From positions 1,967,157 to 1,995,070 of the forward strand of contig FN649734.1 in assembly GCA_000310025.1 (NCBI GenBank): DNA of 27,914 bases, given 5' to 3'. The translations under genes were made by a program, and so were the position numbers. Source of the stretch: Ectocarpus siliculosus. Its lineage: Eukaryota > Sar > Phaeophyceae > Ectocarpales > Ectocarpaceae. Numbering within the stretch: position 1 is the stretch's first letter; every line of letters begins with the position of its first letter. Positions 11,301 to 19,406 of the stretch are shown piece after piece. The notes beneath the pieces are model-generated. The model ran no database searches. It was not told where the DNA came from and was given only the letters and a program-made list of their open reading frames with translations.

Positions 11301-14300
11301 TATCCGTCACAGGCTACACGAGGTATACCTGTACATACATGTTCCTTCAAGTCGGGAAAAGCCGAAAACAGGGCGAACACATCCTATGTGATGGTCTCTA
11401 TCGGGCCTGCGGTCACACCTGAGGTCCTGAAGGGTGCCGCGGGCCTCTACGAAGGTATCCCTTCTGAACATGTTGAGCCGAAACCCAAAGTTGCTCGACA
11501 TCGTCCCGGTCGGTTCGTTGACGGTGCAGGTTAGCTCCTGCTTCTCGTGCATCGCGATCACCGGATCAATGTCGTCGGACGGCGGAGTGTAGGCGTGACT
11601 GTTATTGGCGAACAGCGAGAACCGCAGCGTGACCAGATCTCGTGAATCGACCTACGTTTGCGGCGCGCGAAGAAACGAAACGGCGGAAAATTGAGAAAAA
11701 CATCAAACGAGCCACAGCTCGATCGAATACATATCGCTTTCGGTCGGCACGCAGTCGTGAGGGACGAGACACTCACGCAGACCTCCATTCTGTACGTGCT
11801 GTTCCTGCTTCTGCCGTTGCCATCGTTGTCGATATTATGTTTCGTGTTGATGTCTCTGCTTGTCTCAAAACGGCTGAATGCTCCATCAGGTCGGGGTAAC
11901 AGCCTACTATGGCGAAACGAAACCCGCCCAACAGGGCAGGGAAGGCGGTGGTAGTACTGACTGGACCTGGTTTACGGCCGGAGTTCCCTTGACGATCTCG
12001 GTGACGCGGATGCCTCGAGACGGCCGGTCACGGCCGGAGGGCCAGGTGGACTCTTCTTCGCTCGTGGAGCCAAGCAGGGGCTGCACAGAAACAAACCGCG
12101 AATGGCGCCAAGATTGAGGTTGACATCGATCAAGCTATTGCGGGAGTGGACACCCGGGCATAGAACAAAAATATGTATTCACTCTGCTGTTGAGTTCACC
12201 CATGACCATCAGGCATTGTCTTTCTTCCGGAGAGATCAAGACCAGTGCAAGTACCCCTCTTACCGGTAGCCCCCGTCTGCTCTAGTGCATTCTTGACCAT
12301 TGAACAAGTCTACTTACCCTCTATCTGCGCTTCCAAGAGCCTGCTGTTGCCAATGACACACCTATCATATGTATGCCCTGCGAATGTATCAGAAGGGTGA
12401 GGTAGTCTCGGCGGACGACACTAGCATATAGCTTACCTCGCCTCGACGGATAACACTATTGTAGTAGATAATATAGCACAGTATACCTCGTGGTCGCCCT
12501 CGAAGGTCGGGCAAGGGTGGACGCGTTCTGCCTCCTCCCCCGGACCGTTGGAGCACTTGCCCATGCTGTCGCCATGGAACGTAACCAGCCACAGAGGAGA
12601 CAGCTCGTCAACGGGCGATCTCGTGACCGTTGCTGAGGGAGCGCGGAGCCCTTGGAGGGCCTCAGCCACCTTGCCTAAGTCCCGAATATAACACAAAGGG
12701 GGCAGACACTCACATTATTGCTTGGAGAAAGAGAGAGGGAGGCGAGCTCGGTTTTTTGTCACTTTGATGCATGGCCTTCAACAACAAAAAACACGGGCAC
12801 AGTCAATGCGGGAGCTAGTTCTGTCAATCAGCTTCTTGGCGAGGAATTGTCTGCCTATCTAAGCATGACGTCGGCACCTCAAGGATATACACGCTCAATT
12901 GTTGCACACACACGTCGGGAATCACACCGCATTGGGGAGACCGGGAAGCAGCCTTCCTCCCTCGCAACCAATCACGATCGCACGCCGTCGGAAAGAATAA
13001 CGAGAGATTAGGATTTGCGATAACTCTCTTGACAACGACAACACGTGTGGTCTTTCCGGGTACAACGATCCCGAAGCCATCTATCTCATCCTCACCAGCG
13101 CTCGCTCCGAAGGGGATGGGCAGGGTGCGCTCGCCACCGTAGGCCAGCTCGAATGTTTGCGGGAGATCTCCCACGCACGTGCCGTTCCCGTCTGATCCGT
13201 TTCCCTGGCAAGGCGGCGAACATTCAACACACCCGGACAAAGACAATGCAGTACGCCGGGGTTGAGACTGTGACGCTGCGTAGTAGGCTACGACCTCATC
13301 GTCATGCATGCTATTGAACACATCTGTCGTTTCCTTCTCTTCGCGCGAGTCCGTATTATTGTTCCGAAATTCCGTTCGACGCCTCAATTCCTCGAGACCG
13401 CAGGACTCTGCCTGCATTTACACGACATCTTCTAGTGGCCTATGCACCAATCATACCGCTGTCCACCCCGACAGAACCTGCACTCCGGGCTGATCGGCGA
13501 TGACGCGGGCCTGCACGACGACCCTCAGGCGCTTCCCTGCAACTCCCCCGTGAAGACCAGTGCCCGTTGCCGTCGACAAGGAAGCCTTGGTGCGCACGCT
13601 ATTATAGTTGCTTGGACGACTCGAGACCCGCCATCGATCACCTGGGTGGACGGGGGGGTATTCGAGCAAGGTGCAAGCATGTCCTATCGTTTACTTTCAC
13701 AGGAATTCCTGAAATTAAACGAGGGCGCGATTCTACGTGTGGGACATGAATTGGTGAAGTCTGAAGCGATAGTGGTCTAAACATCTTGATATGTTGTACA
13801 CCAATATTGTGTACGTTCGGGCGTACACTTGGGCCAATGCGACTTCTAAGCGAGCGGTGCGTCCAATGGTGTCTACTGCACACGGCATACATGCCATTGG
13901 CCGGTGTTGTGCCGGACATTGCTAACTGTTTGGCTAAGTGCATCTTCGAAAATCCATGTTGTGTACCGTCGTGAACAAGCTAGCGCGTGATATGCATGTA
14001 TGCCACCCGGGCAACAATTGATGCTCGAGAAATGTCACACCTGTCCCGCCACGTCCGTGATGCTCATGTCGTAGCGCCCGGGGATGCGCAGAGTGTACTG
14101 GATGGGGTACACTCCATTGGAAGCCTCATGGTCCACGGAAACGATCGTGCGGCCATCTTCAGCGGGGGTCACGCGCAGAGGGCTCTCGCTCCATTCCTGG
14201 TCTGGGTAGTGTTGTTTGTAGGAGGGGGTACGAAATTACACAACCCGAGTGGCGTGAATCGATGATCGCCGGGGTCCAAGGAACAACACCAGCAACACAG

Positions 14301-17300
14301 GCACAGGCTATACTAAACGGAATGGAACACTGCGCTGCCCTCTGTGCATCCTCCCCATCTTGCGTCAGCAGGTCTTACCGTTCAAGGGGGCGTCTCCTAC
14401 TCAGGCCCAGCTAGAATTCAGTCGAGCTCTCTTGGGGTGATTTGCAGGCGATGTATGGTCGCACTTTACCGCACAAGCCATGATTTCGACTTGCAAGGTG
14501 AAGTTGAACCGTTCGCCGCACAACGTGTGCGTCAAAATCCACCACCCGCAGAGAGCTCGACCCCCGTGCTTTCTGGCCAGGTGCAGCACACACTGTATCT
14601 TACCATATGCAGCAGAGTTCGACCAGACGCGAACACACCGGGTGGGACATACCACCCCCAGAAAGCACAACGCTCGTGCAGTCTAGTCATCCGTACTCAC
14701 CTTGACCTGCACGGTGAACTGCGACGGCGCGTCGCTCACCGCGCGCGACAAGTTCCCAGAGAGCTCGACGCGGGTGCACTCTTGCGGGGACAGAGTGGGA
14801 GACGAGAAGACCTGCGAATGCAAGATGGGCAAGATGCGCAGGGGTGAAGGTGTTGTGTTATTTGCCATATCGCAAGTGAGGGTGTCACTTGTTTAGGATC
14901 GTTATCGTCACACAGAGGGGGGGTCGCGTCCTTAGAATATCCTCTTCGGCCATTCCCGAACAACATTCAAACCACGACATAGTTCGGGATTTTTGAAGTC
15001 CAGCATCCTCTCTCGTGAGGCAAGTCACCATCGAAAACCAATAGTACAGACGAACACGTTGTGTGGATCGGTTCGGAAAAAACCTTCTTGCATACGGCAG
15101 TAGACTAAATAGTGTATCTATGCATATGTACTGTAGACAAAGTGTTAATTAACGGGACAAGGGTGGCGTGATTCTCGAGACGGAGATAGATGATTGACGT
15201 TCGATATTTGGGGGTGGAGTCGGGAGAGGTGGCCTTACGCCTACAGCCAGATACCAGCAGTCTTCTCATTGATGGAGCAACCTATTTTATGAGAGATGAG
15301 AGCGACTTGTTGTTGGGTACATGAGACATAAGACTACAGTACATGGATAGACTATTGTCCTTATTGAAACACTCGCCTACCACATAGTGACAAACGCAAC
15401 GTAGTCTAGCAATTGACCGGCACGATAGGAAGGGGCGTTCGTTATTCTTCCTAAGGGCCAGTGCTATACTTGCGCAACCTGCAACAAACCGACCTGGGGC
15501 ACGCGAAGGATTGGCCTGAAGAACTTGCCGACCTTCTTCCTCCAGTGGGCGGACGGAGACTCGGTCGCTTGCCACGAGGCGATGTCGTCCTCGTCGCCTG
15601 AAAATCACAGCGAAAGACCACGACGTGAATAAGGTTCATGGGTTGACGGAGGAGGAGGGGGGCAGCTTACGCGCCATGAATGACCCCCCTCTAAACTACG
15701 TACTGCTGTGCAGTCAAATCAGTCCCAAGTACTCGTTGAAGCTGGTTGAAGTGCACACAAACGAAGTGAACACTCTTTGGCGACTTACCGGAATTGTAAG
15801 ACAAGTCACATCCATCGCACCAAGGCAATCTTCATCTCGATCCAACGTCCGCCCCACATTGCCTACACCGTGAGCTATATACGATGGTATTCATTGCAAT
15901 AGCTTTATCTGATGGCCTACGCCCTACCTTATGCAGCAGCTACCCCGCTGCCCAGGCTGAAAATATCCCGCGAGTTTTTTTTCGGGTGCTATCATTGGCC
16001 GACGTCCACAGTGCTGTCGCAGGTCTGATGAAGACAAGGCGGGCGGGCGCCTGTGTCCTCTATCTCTCTGTCCTTCAGAAGTCAAGGTGCCACCACATTT
16101 GATGCTTGCCCTACATAGCCAAGCTGCTTTTGATTGCGGTTGGGCATAGATAAGTGTTTGCGGCGGCCTATTAGTCTATGTCTCTACAGCAGAACATACG
16201 TGAACATACGTGTAGTCTCGATGTATGACGTCCATATGGACGACGTGCTGGTTTATGTAGCAGCCCACTCAACACACATGGACAGCAGCAGCGGTTGCAC
16301 ACACCACACGCAGAGAGCATGGCGCACGAACCGTGCCCCTCTCAAAGTTTCCACAGAGATCAAAGCAATCTGATGCAACATTGTATGTGTGGATTGGCAT
16401 CAGAGGGCGAGCCTCAGGGACTTCTAGACTACGTAGGCCTACGTATTATCCTTCACCAGCGATCTCGCAACGGAAGTCGGGGATAAGGTGTGTGTTTTTA
16501 CGATTCTCGCGGATGTCGACATTGCATGGACACCCGCCACGTGAGAAATCCTTGCCCGGCAAGTATCTTACCATGCGCAACTGTACAGCTTTTCTTTCAC
16601 ACGCAATACTGTACCCCCTTCTGTGCTGCACTGAGGGGCTGCCGCTGCTACGTACCGCTGCGGGAAATATTACGATTTCCAGTCCTTCGGTTTACCCGCC
16701 AGATCTTTTTCATGGATTGCAAGTCCACCCACGTACACGATTCTGCCAATCTACAGTCTGCGGCCAACATGAGAAGGCGCGGAGGTTACTAGAAGTTTGT
16801 GCGTATTCGCTATTCCCACGTGATACGACGCAGGAGGTGTCGCAACCCGATGTTGTTAAGCCTGCATGGGTGGCAAAAAGTATGCGCGCACGGTGAACTC
16901 CGCTTGTTACCCGTTACTTTTTTTTCGGGGAAGCAAGTCGTGTTCGAAATACAGTATAGACCGCCAGTACCTCGGTAGAGCGGCATAGACTATGGATGAA
17001 TATGTGGTGTGCGTTCACAGGAAACGTACAGCAGCTCGGTCGCCTCATCTTCACTTACCTCCTGCGAGCTGCGCGAAGGATGGGGCGGGAAACCTGACGC
17101 CGTTGTTGCCGACCAAGACGTCGATCTGGAGTCAGGCGCAACAGAGCAGACGTACGCACGAAAACAGCGGCGAGATGCAGGGAGTAAATTTAGACAGATG
17201 CTCCGGATATTGCTGTAGCCTTTGTACTCTCGAACTGCTACTGCAGCAGCAGACGCGATCTATTATTGTTAGAAAGAAGGTTGGCCACTGAATGTATCCA

Positions 17301-17488
17301 TTGCGGAGACCTGTAGTCTGCACCTTGAGATCCCTTCGACTGGACTTACCGCGGGCGGGCGTGGAGTGTCCTCCTACGGAATTGACTCCTGCCATGGCGA
17401 CGCCGACGTGCATCAGGATCATTGCGGTGAACGAGATGTTGAGTGCGCTCATCGTCCTGCCTAGGCGGGCCATGTCGCCTCTCCTCAT
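5157..17488 (-). CDS. Large membrane-anchored filamin/Ig-like repeat protein (multi-exon gene model)
   Basis: Exons, 5' to 3' on the minus strand: 17488-17350, 17125-17059, 15597-15494, 14811-14701, 14572-14470 and 14396-14379 (both weak), 14201-14041, 13585-13457, 13204-13096, 12674-12487, 12080-11976, 11651-11419, 10751-10646, 10258-10125, 9538-9389, 9021-8538, 7811-7663, 6971-6839, 6503-5511, 5396-5157. From 14811 to 5511 every junction keeps codon phase, which chance exons would rarely do. The predicted order is signal peptide, filamin-like repeats with two GTF-L-F modules, acidic Asp/Tyr tract, 18-residue helical repeats, one membrane span and a short tail. Filamin-type Ig repeats bind or bridge other proteins. 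A secreted, membrane-tethered array like this suggests a surface or cell-wall-facing adhesion role, which is inference. The main doubts are a phase conflict between the first two exons and the choice between several donors. Confidence 0.6.
5511..6503 (-). CDS. Exon: acidic DY tract, five 18-residue helical repeats, membrane span
   Basis: The exon is 993 bp (331 codons, phase 0 at both ends), with a textbook pyrimidine tract ending CACCTCAG before 6503 and donor GTATGT at 5505-5510. The first third is almost only D, Y, C, N, F and G, with a 22-residue repeat built on DGYNDYDGFCDYDD. After a short hydrophobic stretch come five copies of GGAAIIAAARWIVDKAAR (18 residues). A helical wheel puts R, D, K and W on one face and I, V and A on the other. 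Near the end, VVFAVGFVAVLAIVLVFLVH is a clear membrane span. An unspliced reading would start at the ATG at 6590 with a leader-like peptide, but that leader is better explained as the intron's pyrimidine tract. I know of no family with this order of elements. Confidence 0.6.
5834..6100 (-). repeat. 54-bp coding tandem repeat, five copies
   Basis: The word GATGATGGCAG (plus strand) recurs at 5853, 5907, 5961, 6015 and 6069, an exact 54-bp period. On the minus strand each unit encodes 18 residues of the AAIIAAARW type. The middle copies are nearly identical at DNA level and the outer ones have drifted, which suggests expansion by unequal exchange. Confidence 0.9.
6228..6359 (-). repeat. 66-bp coding tandem repeat (acidic tract)
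   Basis: Two adjacent 66-bp copies start at 6228 and 6294 and encode a 22-residue Asp/Tyr/Cys unit. The surrounding 6181-6440 is GTC/GTA/TCG-rich low-complexity sequence of the same type, so repeat-number variation between individuals is likely. Confidence 0.8.
6504..6838 (-). other. Intron
   Basis: Acceptor AG is at 6504-6505 after a pyrimidine tract of about 70 bases. The donor is GTGATA at 6833-6838, and GTGCAT at 6854-6859 is an in-phase alternative. An open reading frame through the acceptor tract resembles a signal peptide but is probably intronic. Confidence 0.5.
6839..6971 (-). CDS. Exon: second half of last filamin-like repeat
   Basis: It encodes DSLNGSYTVTYVPPSEGDYQ and ends SATSAIAHVHGPPKQ. 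The N-G-S-Y-x-V-x-Y-x-P...G-x-Y pattern is the hallmark of the second half of a filamin/ABP280 repeat. Acceptor CTCTGCAG precedes 6971, and the leading G completes a Val codon from the exon ending at 7663. The left edge could be 6839 or 6860; both leave phase 0. Confidence 0.8.
6972..7662 (-). other. Intron
   Basis: Donor GTGAGT is at 7657-7662 and acceptor AG at 6972-6973. A 212-codon plus-strand ORF lies inside it with no recognisable content, so it is treated as chance. Confidence 0.7.
7663..7811 (-). CDS. Exon: first half of last filamin-like repeat
   Basis: It encodes RLNECAFTITSRDAFGNKRF and ends TSDSDAQVV. F-T-I-x-S/A-R-D-A-F-G-N is the classic filamin-repeat strand pattern. The acceptor has a long CT tract ending GGCAG and the donor is GTGAGT. 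The phase fits both neighbours, so with 6839-6971 it makes one whole repeat. Confidence 0.85.
8538..9021 (-). CDS. Exon: filamin-like repeat
   Basis: It encodes 161 complete codons, starting SMIVDGKAGTFFFRQG. A filamin-like core follows, with GLQHRVTATPSDEYGN (first half) and NAGFVGSFTPIAVGWYVV (second half). It ends RHLGAQ before donor GTAAGG (8532-8537). Acceptor TGCGTAG precedes 9021. Two further acceptor-like sites inside the frame would shorten it, but only this one keeps phase with the exon ending at 9389. Confidence 0.8.
9389..9538 (-). CDS. Exon: end of a filamin-like repeat
   Basis: It begins YVIEYTPVLAGNFSAEVLVA, the closing strands of an Ig-like filamin repeat, and then SGSMGDVTVLPS. 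Acceptor ATTCCCAG precedes 9538, and the leading G completes an Arg codon from the previous exon. Donor GTGAGA is at 9383-9388; an alternative GTGGAC donor about 10 bases upstream in the transcript is also near phase. Confidence 0.8.
10125..10258 (-). CDS. Exon: GTF-L-F module 2, central part
   Basis: It encodes VMIEFSRTNGAPPELKISEY and ends SVSYVGQGR, with donor GTGAGT. The acceptor CAACAG follows a C-rich tract with a run of about ten C. The I/V-EF...NG-PPEL pattern corresponds to the VTF...G-PL strand of these modules and leads directly into the Y-x-I-x-Y closing strands of the next exon. Confidence 0.85.
10646..10751 (-). CDS. Exon: GTF-L-F module 2, helix/strand part
   Basis: It encodes NHLEKMLASAHQKHVRVQV and then TSAFGQRSLCGPRGNK. 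The LE-ML...V-V pattern is the 'x-L-E-x-L ... V-V' section of the module. Acceptor GAATCAG and donor GTGAGC are clear. The leading G completes an Arg codon from the exon ending at 11419, and the end is phase 0, as the next exon requires. Confidence 0.8.
11232..11380. repeat. Two-copy repeat inside an intron of the large gene
   Basis: GAGGTATAC-TGTACATACA, followed by TCGGGAAAAGCC and GGCGAACAC, occurs at 11232-11284 and 11320-11380. The second copy has a short insertion in the middle. Confidence 0.8.
11419..11651 (-). CDS. Exon: GTF-L-F module 2, start
   Basis: It starts VDSRDLVTLRFSLFANNSH, then has MHEKQELTCTVNEPTG and GTMSSNFGFRLNMFRRDT, and ends GTLQDL. The pattern G-T-x-x-x-x-F-x-F-x-L...T-x-x-I/V-x-A resembles a module common in large stramenopile surface proteins. 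Acceptor ACGTAG precedes 11651, the donor is GTGTGA (11413-11418) and the phases fit. Confidence 0.8.
11976..12080 (-). CDS. Exon: linker between GTF-L-F modules
   Basis: It encodes 35 codons, starting PLLGSTSEEESTWPSGRD and ending RVTEIVKGTPA. Acceptor TTTCTGTGCAG is strong. Donor GTAAAC gives this edge; GTCCAG at 11961-11966 would add three residues in the same phase. The V-T-E-I-V-x-G-T ending is typical of the strand that closes this module. Confidence 0.75.
12487..12674 (-). CDS. Exon: GTF-L-F module 1, second part
   Basis: It encodes KVAEALQGLRAPSATVTRS, then LSPLWLVTFHGDSMGKC, and ends CPTFEGDHE. This is the A-L-x-x-L...V-T-V/R-S...W-x-V-T-F section. The two leading bases GC complete the G left at 13096 to give Gly. 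The donor is GTATAC. The extra cysteines suggest disulphides, in keeping with a secreted side. Confidence 0.85.
13096..13204 (-). CDS. Exon: GTF-L-F module 1, first part
   Basis: It encodes GNGSDGNGTCVGDLPQTFEL and then AYGGERTLPIPFGASA. The Q-T-F-E-L-A-Y-G-G...I-P-F-x-A-S-A pattern is the clearest match in the window to the GTF-x-L-x-F...T-x-P-I-x-F-x-A-S-A module. Acceptor TTGCCAG and donor GTGAGG frame it; longer open sequence past the donor is read-through. Confidence 0.85.
13457..13585 (-). CDS. Exon: start of a filamin-like repeat
   Basis: It encodes ASLSTATGTGLHGGVAGK and continues VVVQARVIADQPG. The S-x-A-x-G-x-G-L-x-G-G-V-A-G...V-V-V-Q-A-R start is typical of filamin repeats. Acceptor ACCAAG precedes 13585 with only a modest pyrimidine tract. 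The donor is GTATGA at 13451-13456; an in-phase GTTCTG donor (13472-13477) would drop seven residues. Confidence 0.75.
14041..14201 (-). CDS. Exon: second half of first filamin-like repeat
   Basis: It encodes 53 codons with VTPAEDGRTIVSVDHEASNG followed by VYPIQYTLRIPGRYDMSI. The closing strands G-V-Y-x-I-x-Y-x-L-x-x-P-G-x-Y are diagnostic. Acceptor CTACCCAG precedes 14201 and the donor is GTGTGA. It joins the next exon in phase 0. Confidence 0.85.
14379..14396 (-). CDS. Candidate 18-bp micro-exon
   Basis: It has a good GTAAGA donor (14373-14378) and a GTAG acceptor. Read in the only phase that fits the exon at 14201, it gives DAPLN with Gly and Asp codons shared at its borders, placing a GGD motif where filamin repeats usually have one. 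It is very short and rests on phase alone. Confidence 0.3.
14470..14572 (-). CDS. Candidate exon, or decayed duplicate of exon 14701-14811
   Basis: It is framed by acceptor CCTGGCCAG and donor GTAAAG. It stays open in the phase needed (KARGSSSLRVVDFDAHVV...), leaving one base. Its DNA, however, resembles the exon at 14701-14811: an exact 13-base word, GTCGAGCTCTCTG, and a similar TTCACC-TGCA-GTC block, with 8 extra bases between them. Read in the matching frames it gives STGVELSAGG and then ERFNFTLQV, broken by a frameshift and a stop. It may be a real exon in a new frame or a pseudo-exon. Confidence 0.3.
14701..14811 (-). CDS. Exon: start of first filamin-like repeat
   Basis: It encodes VFSSPTLSPQECTRVELSGN and ends APSQFTVQVK. 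The S-x-x-F-T-V-Q-V strand is the usual filamin first-half pattern. Acceptor CATTCGCAG and donor GTGAGT are both strong. Phase is 0 at both ends. Confidence 0.8.
14812..15493 (-). other. Intron
   Basis: It lies between two phase-compatible exons, and I see nothing notable inside. Its donor is ambiguous: GTCGGT (15488-15493), GTTGCG (15473-15478) or GTATAG (15464-15469), all in the same phase. Confidence 0.55.
15494..15597 (-). CDS. Exon: acidic then basic N-terminal lead
   Basis: It encodes DEDDIASWQATESPSAHW and then RKKVGKFFRPILRVPQ. The acceptor (TGATTTTCAG) is strong. Two leading bases require one base from upstream, which both the exon at 17059 and the signal-peptide exon supply as G. 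Three donor choices would extend it by 0, 5 or 8 residues. I recognise no domain. Confidence 0.65.
15598..17058 (-). other. Long intron, no confident exon
   Basis: This is about 1.46 kb. Donor-like sites at about 15674 (GTAAGC) and 15788 (GTAAGT) end short open stretches, but neither gives a phase that fits its neighbours. No repeats of note. Confidence 0.5.
17059..17125 (-). CDS. Exon: short N-terminal segment
   Basis: It encodes IDVLVGNNGVRFPAPSFAQL plus AG, with one base left over. The acceptor follows an almost AG-free pyrimidine tract of about 75 bases ending ACTCCAG, and the donor is a perfect GTAAGT. Codon choice (GTC, GGC, AAC, GCC) matches the other exons. Its start phase (0) does not fit the signal-peptide exon's end phase (1), so a small exon may be missing or a different donor used. 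Confidence 0.65.
17350..17488 (-). CDS. First coding exon: signal peptide
   Basis: From the ATG at 17488 it reads MRRGDMARLGRTMSALNISF and then TAMILMHVGVAMAG, followed by VNSVGGHSTPAR before a perfect GTAAGT donor (17344-17349). A basic start, a hydrophobic core and AMA|G form a typical cleavable signal peptide, with cleavage predicted after AMA. An internal ATG at 17473 (MARLGR) would serve as well. The frame is open a little further upstream but without another ATG. It sends the protein into the secretory pathway. Confidence 0.7.
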
Positions 17489-17790
17489 GGGTGAGGCGAC
17501 CGGCCGGAAATGACACGTGATCGTCAAACGAACGTGCTGGGTGGGTGCAGCGTTGCGAGGAAAAGATATTGTGTCTAGCCTTGGGCAGACGAAGTGGAAT
17601 GAGACCTCTGAGCAGCGGCGGCATCAGGCGGAGGGGGGGGGAAATCGTGAGAAAACACTCTCAAGACATGTCACACAGGGAAGAGACGGAAAGAAAATCC
17701 GTTGAACACATTTTTTTTTTGGATCGTCACAATCTGCAATAAAGATATCAATCAAGGTGTGTAGAACAACCAAATAATTTACAAAACAAT

Positions 17791-18892
17791 GTGACAGTCC
17801 CACACCCTCCGTTTGTGCACTTTTCTATCTTTCTTACTGTGACAATAAAACAATAAAACAATATTGGAATAGACTAACAATATAAAAATAGCGAAAAAGA
17901 CGCTCATACATCGCTCACCTTTGTAGCTGGATACAGTTCATGCGTGGACCGTTTCCTCGGGCTGGGAATCAATGTGAGCGAGGCGGGCGGTGCGCTTACC
18001 TGTATCCGTTGTCTCTCCTTCATGGTCTCTGCTTGCCGTAAGGTATCTGGCAAAATAATGTAGCAGCTTACTGACGACCGTCGTGCCGATGTCGACCATC
18101 ATTACTTCCCTCACCGTATGTATCAACCCGTTCTCATATATTTATAGGCATAGTAAGGCATGCGATAGAAAAAAAAACGGGTGATACCGTTCACCGGGCT
18201 ATTCTTGGGCTATTATCATATTTTTTCCCATGGAGGGTGTTCAGTAAACACCGGGTGGTTGACAATGTTGTTCGTGAAAACGTGACATGAAGAGACTCAT
18301 TGAAGTTGTCACTTTCTTCGTATGGCCACCGCCTCTTCTTCACCTCTAGAGGGCAAACAGGGAAGTGCCCGATACTTCAATTCTTGTTTATGGCCCCTAT
18401 ACCCGTACCACCGCAACTACCGGACAGTCACGGTCCATCTACCACTTTGTGCAGATTCTACGCGCAGCCGCCAAAACACACACCTATCCTTTGCGCACTT
18501 TTCAATTTTTTTTTTTCGTGAGAAGAGAAACAGTATTGAAATAGAATAACAAATATGACAGCAACCTCACACCCATCCGTTGCGCATTGTTCTCTGTTCA
18601 AAATTTTACGTGAGAAGAATCAGTATAGGTCGATGATAAAATAGCGGTGCCTGGAAAAAAAAGAGAAAAAACGAAGAAGGTCCAGGCCTTCTGTCGCGAA
18701 ACACTTGTATATCTCGACGGCCACGACACCAATTCACAAGAGGATCGCTGCAATAGATGCGGAGTGAGCAGGAGATCACCGAAATCTTTCCACGAAATAG
18801 ACGCAATATTCTATTTGAACAAGCCCCGGTGAAAGCCCAATCCGCCCATCCGTTGTGCCCTAATGGGTTTATTTTCGAGCAGAGAAGAACAG
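17791..18892. repeat. Degenerate AT-rich repeat family, four copies
   Basis: Copies at about 17791-17885, 18470-18557, 18558-18630 and 18833-18892 share a core like CACCCATCCGTTGCGCA, then a T-rich stretch, GTGAGAAGAA and CAGTATTGAAATAG. They are diverged, but the order of words is kept. They could be remnants of a small mobile element or satellite upstream of the large gene. Confidence 0.6.
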
Positions 18893-19287
18893 CAAAGCTT
18901 TCACGGAGTCCCACACCACTCACGAACGAAGAGCTACTGTAACGAGGCTCTGTGATATATAATATGTTGTTGACTAGGTTTCGGGTAAGCGTAGGTGCCG
19001 GCTCATATCGTTGTGTTCATTGCTTCCATTGAATCCATGGACGTATTGTTCCCAAGCTTCCCTAAACCTGATGTTTCGTTTGTTGGAATATTTGGCACTA
19101 CGTACCGTAGCTTCAGCATTAGGTAGTCAGTTTGACAAGTTCAAATATTGTCAATGTCGCTATGTCATGTAGTAGGTAAAATTCCGTATGGTCTGTCATA
19201 CTCGGAATATGGAGACAGGGTTGATGTTCTGTGTTTCATATCCAGAAATTATCTGCATAGCCTAGATTTCCAGAAATATGTCAGAGT

Positions 19288-19406
19288 GCAAGTAGCTCAG
19301 ACTTGCGTGCTCGGAAATATTATGCATCGGGTAGTTGTCGCACGTGCCTCTGACTTGCGTATATGAAAGGATATGTACCGCCGCAAGTAACTCAGACTTG
19401 CGTGCT
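19288..19406. repeat. Repeated hairpin with CTCAG loop, two copies
   Basis: The block GCAAGTARCTCAGACTTGC is at 19288-19306 and 19383-19401, each followed by GTGCT. GCAAGT pairs with ACTTGC. Partial relatives (GCAAGTATTCACTTG and CAAGCAATACTTG) lie near 19504-19542. Confidence 0.7.

Noticed and set aside
15674-15800. Two donor-like sites with short open stretches (GTAAGC at about 15674, GTAAGT at about 15788)
   Set aside because: Neither gives a reading phase compatible with the exons at 15597 and 17059. They were left out of the model.
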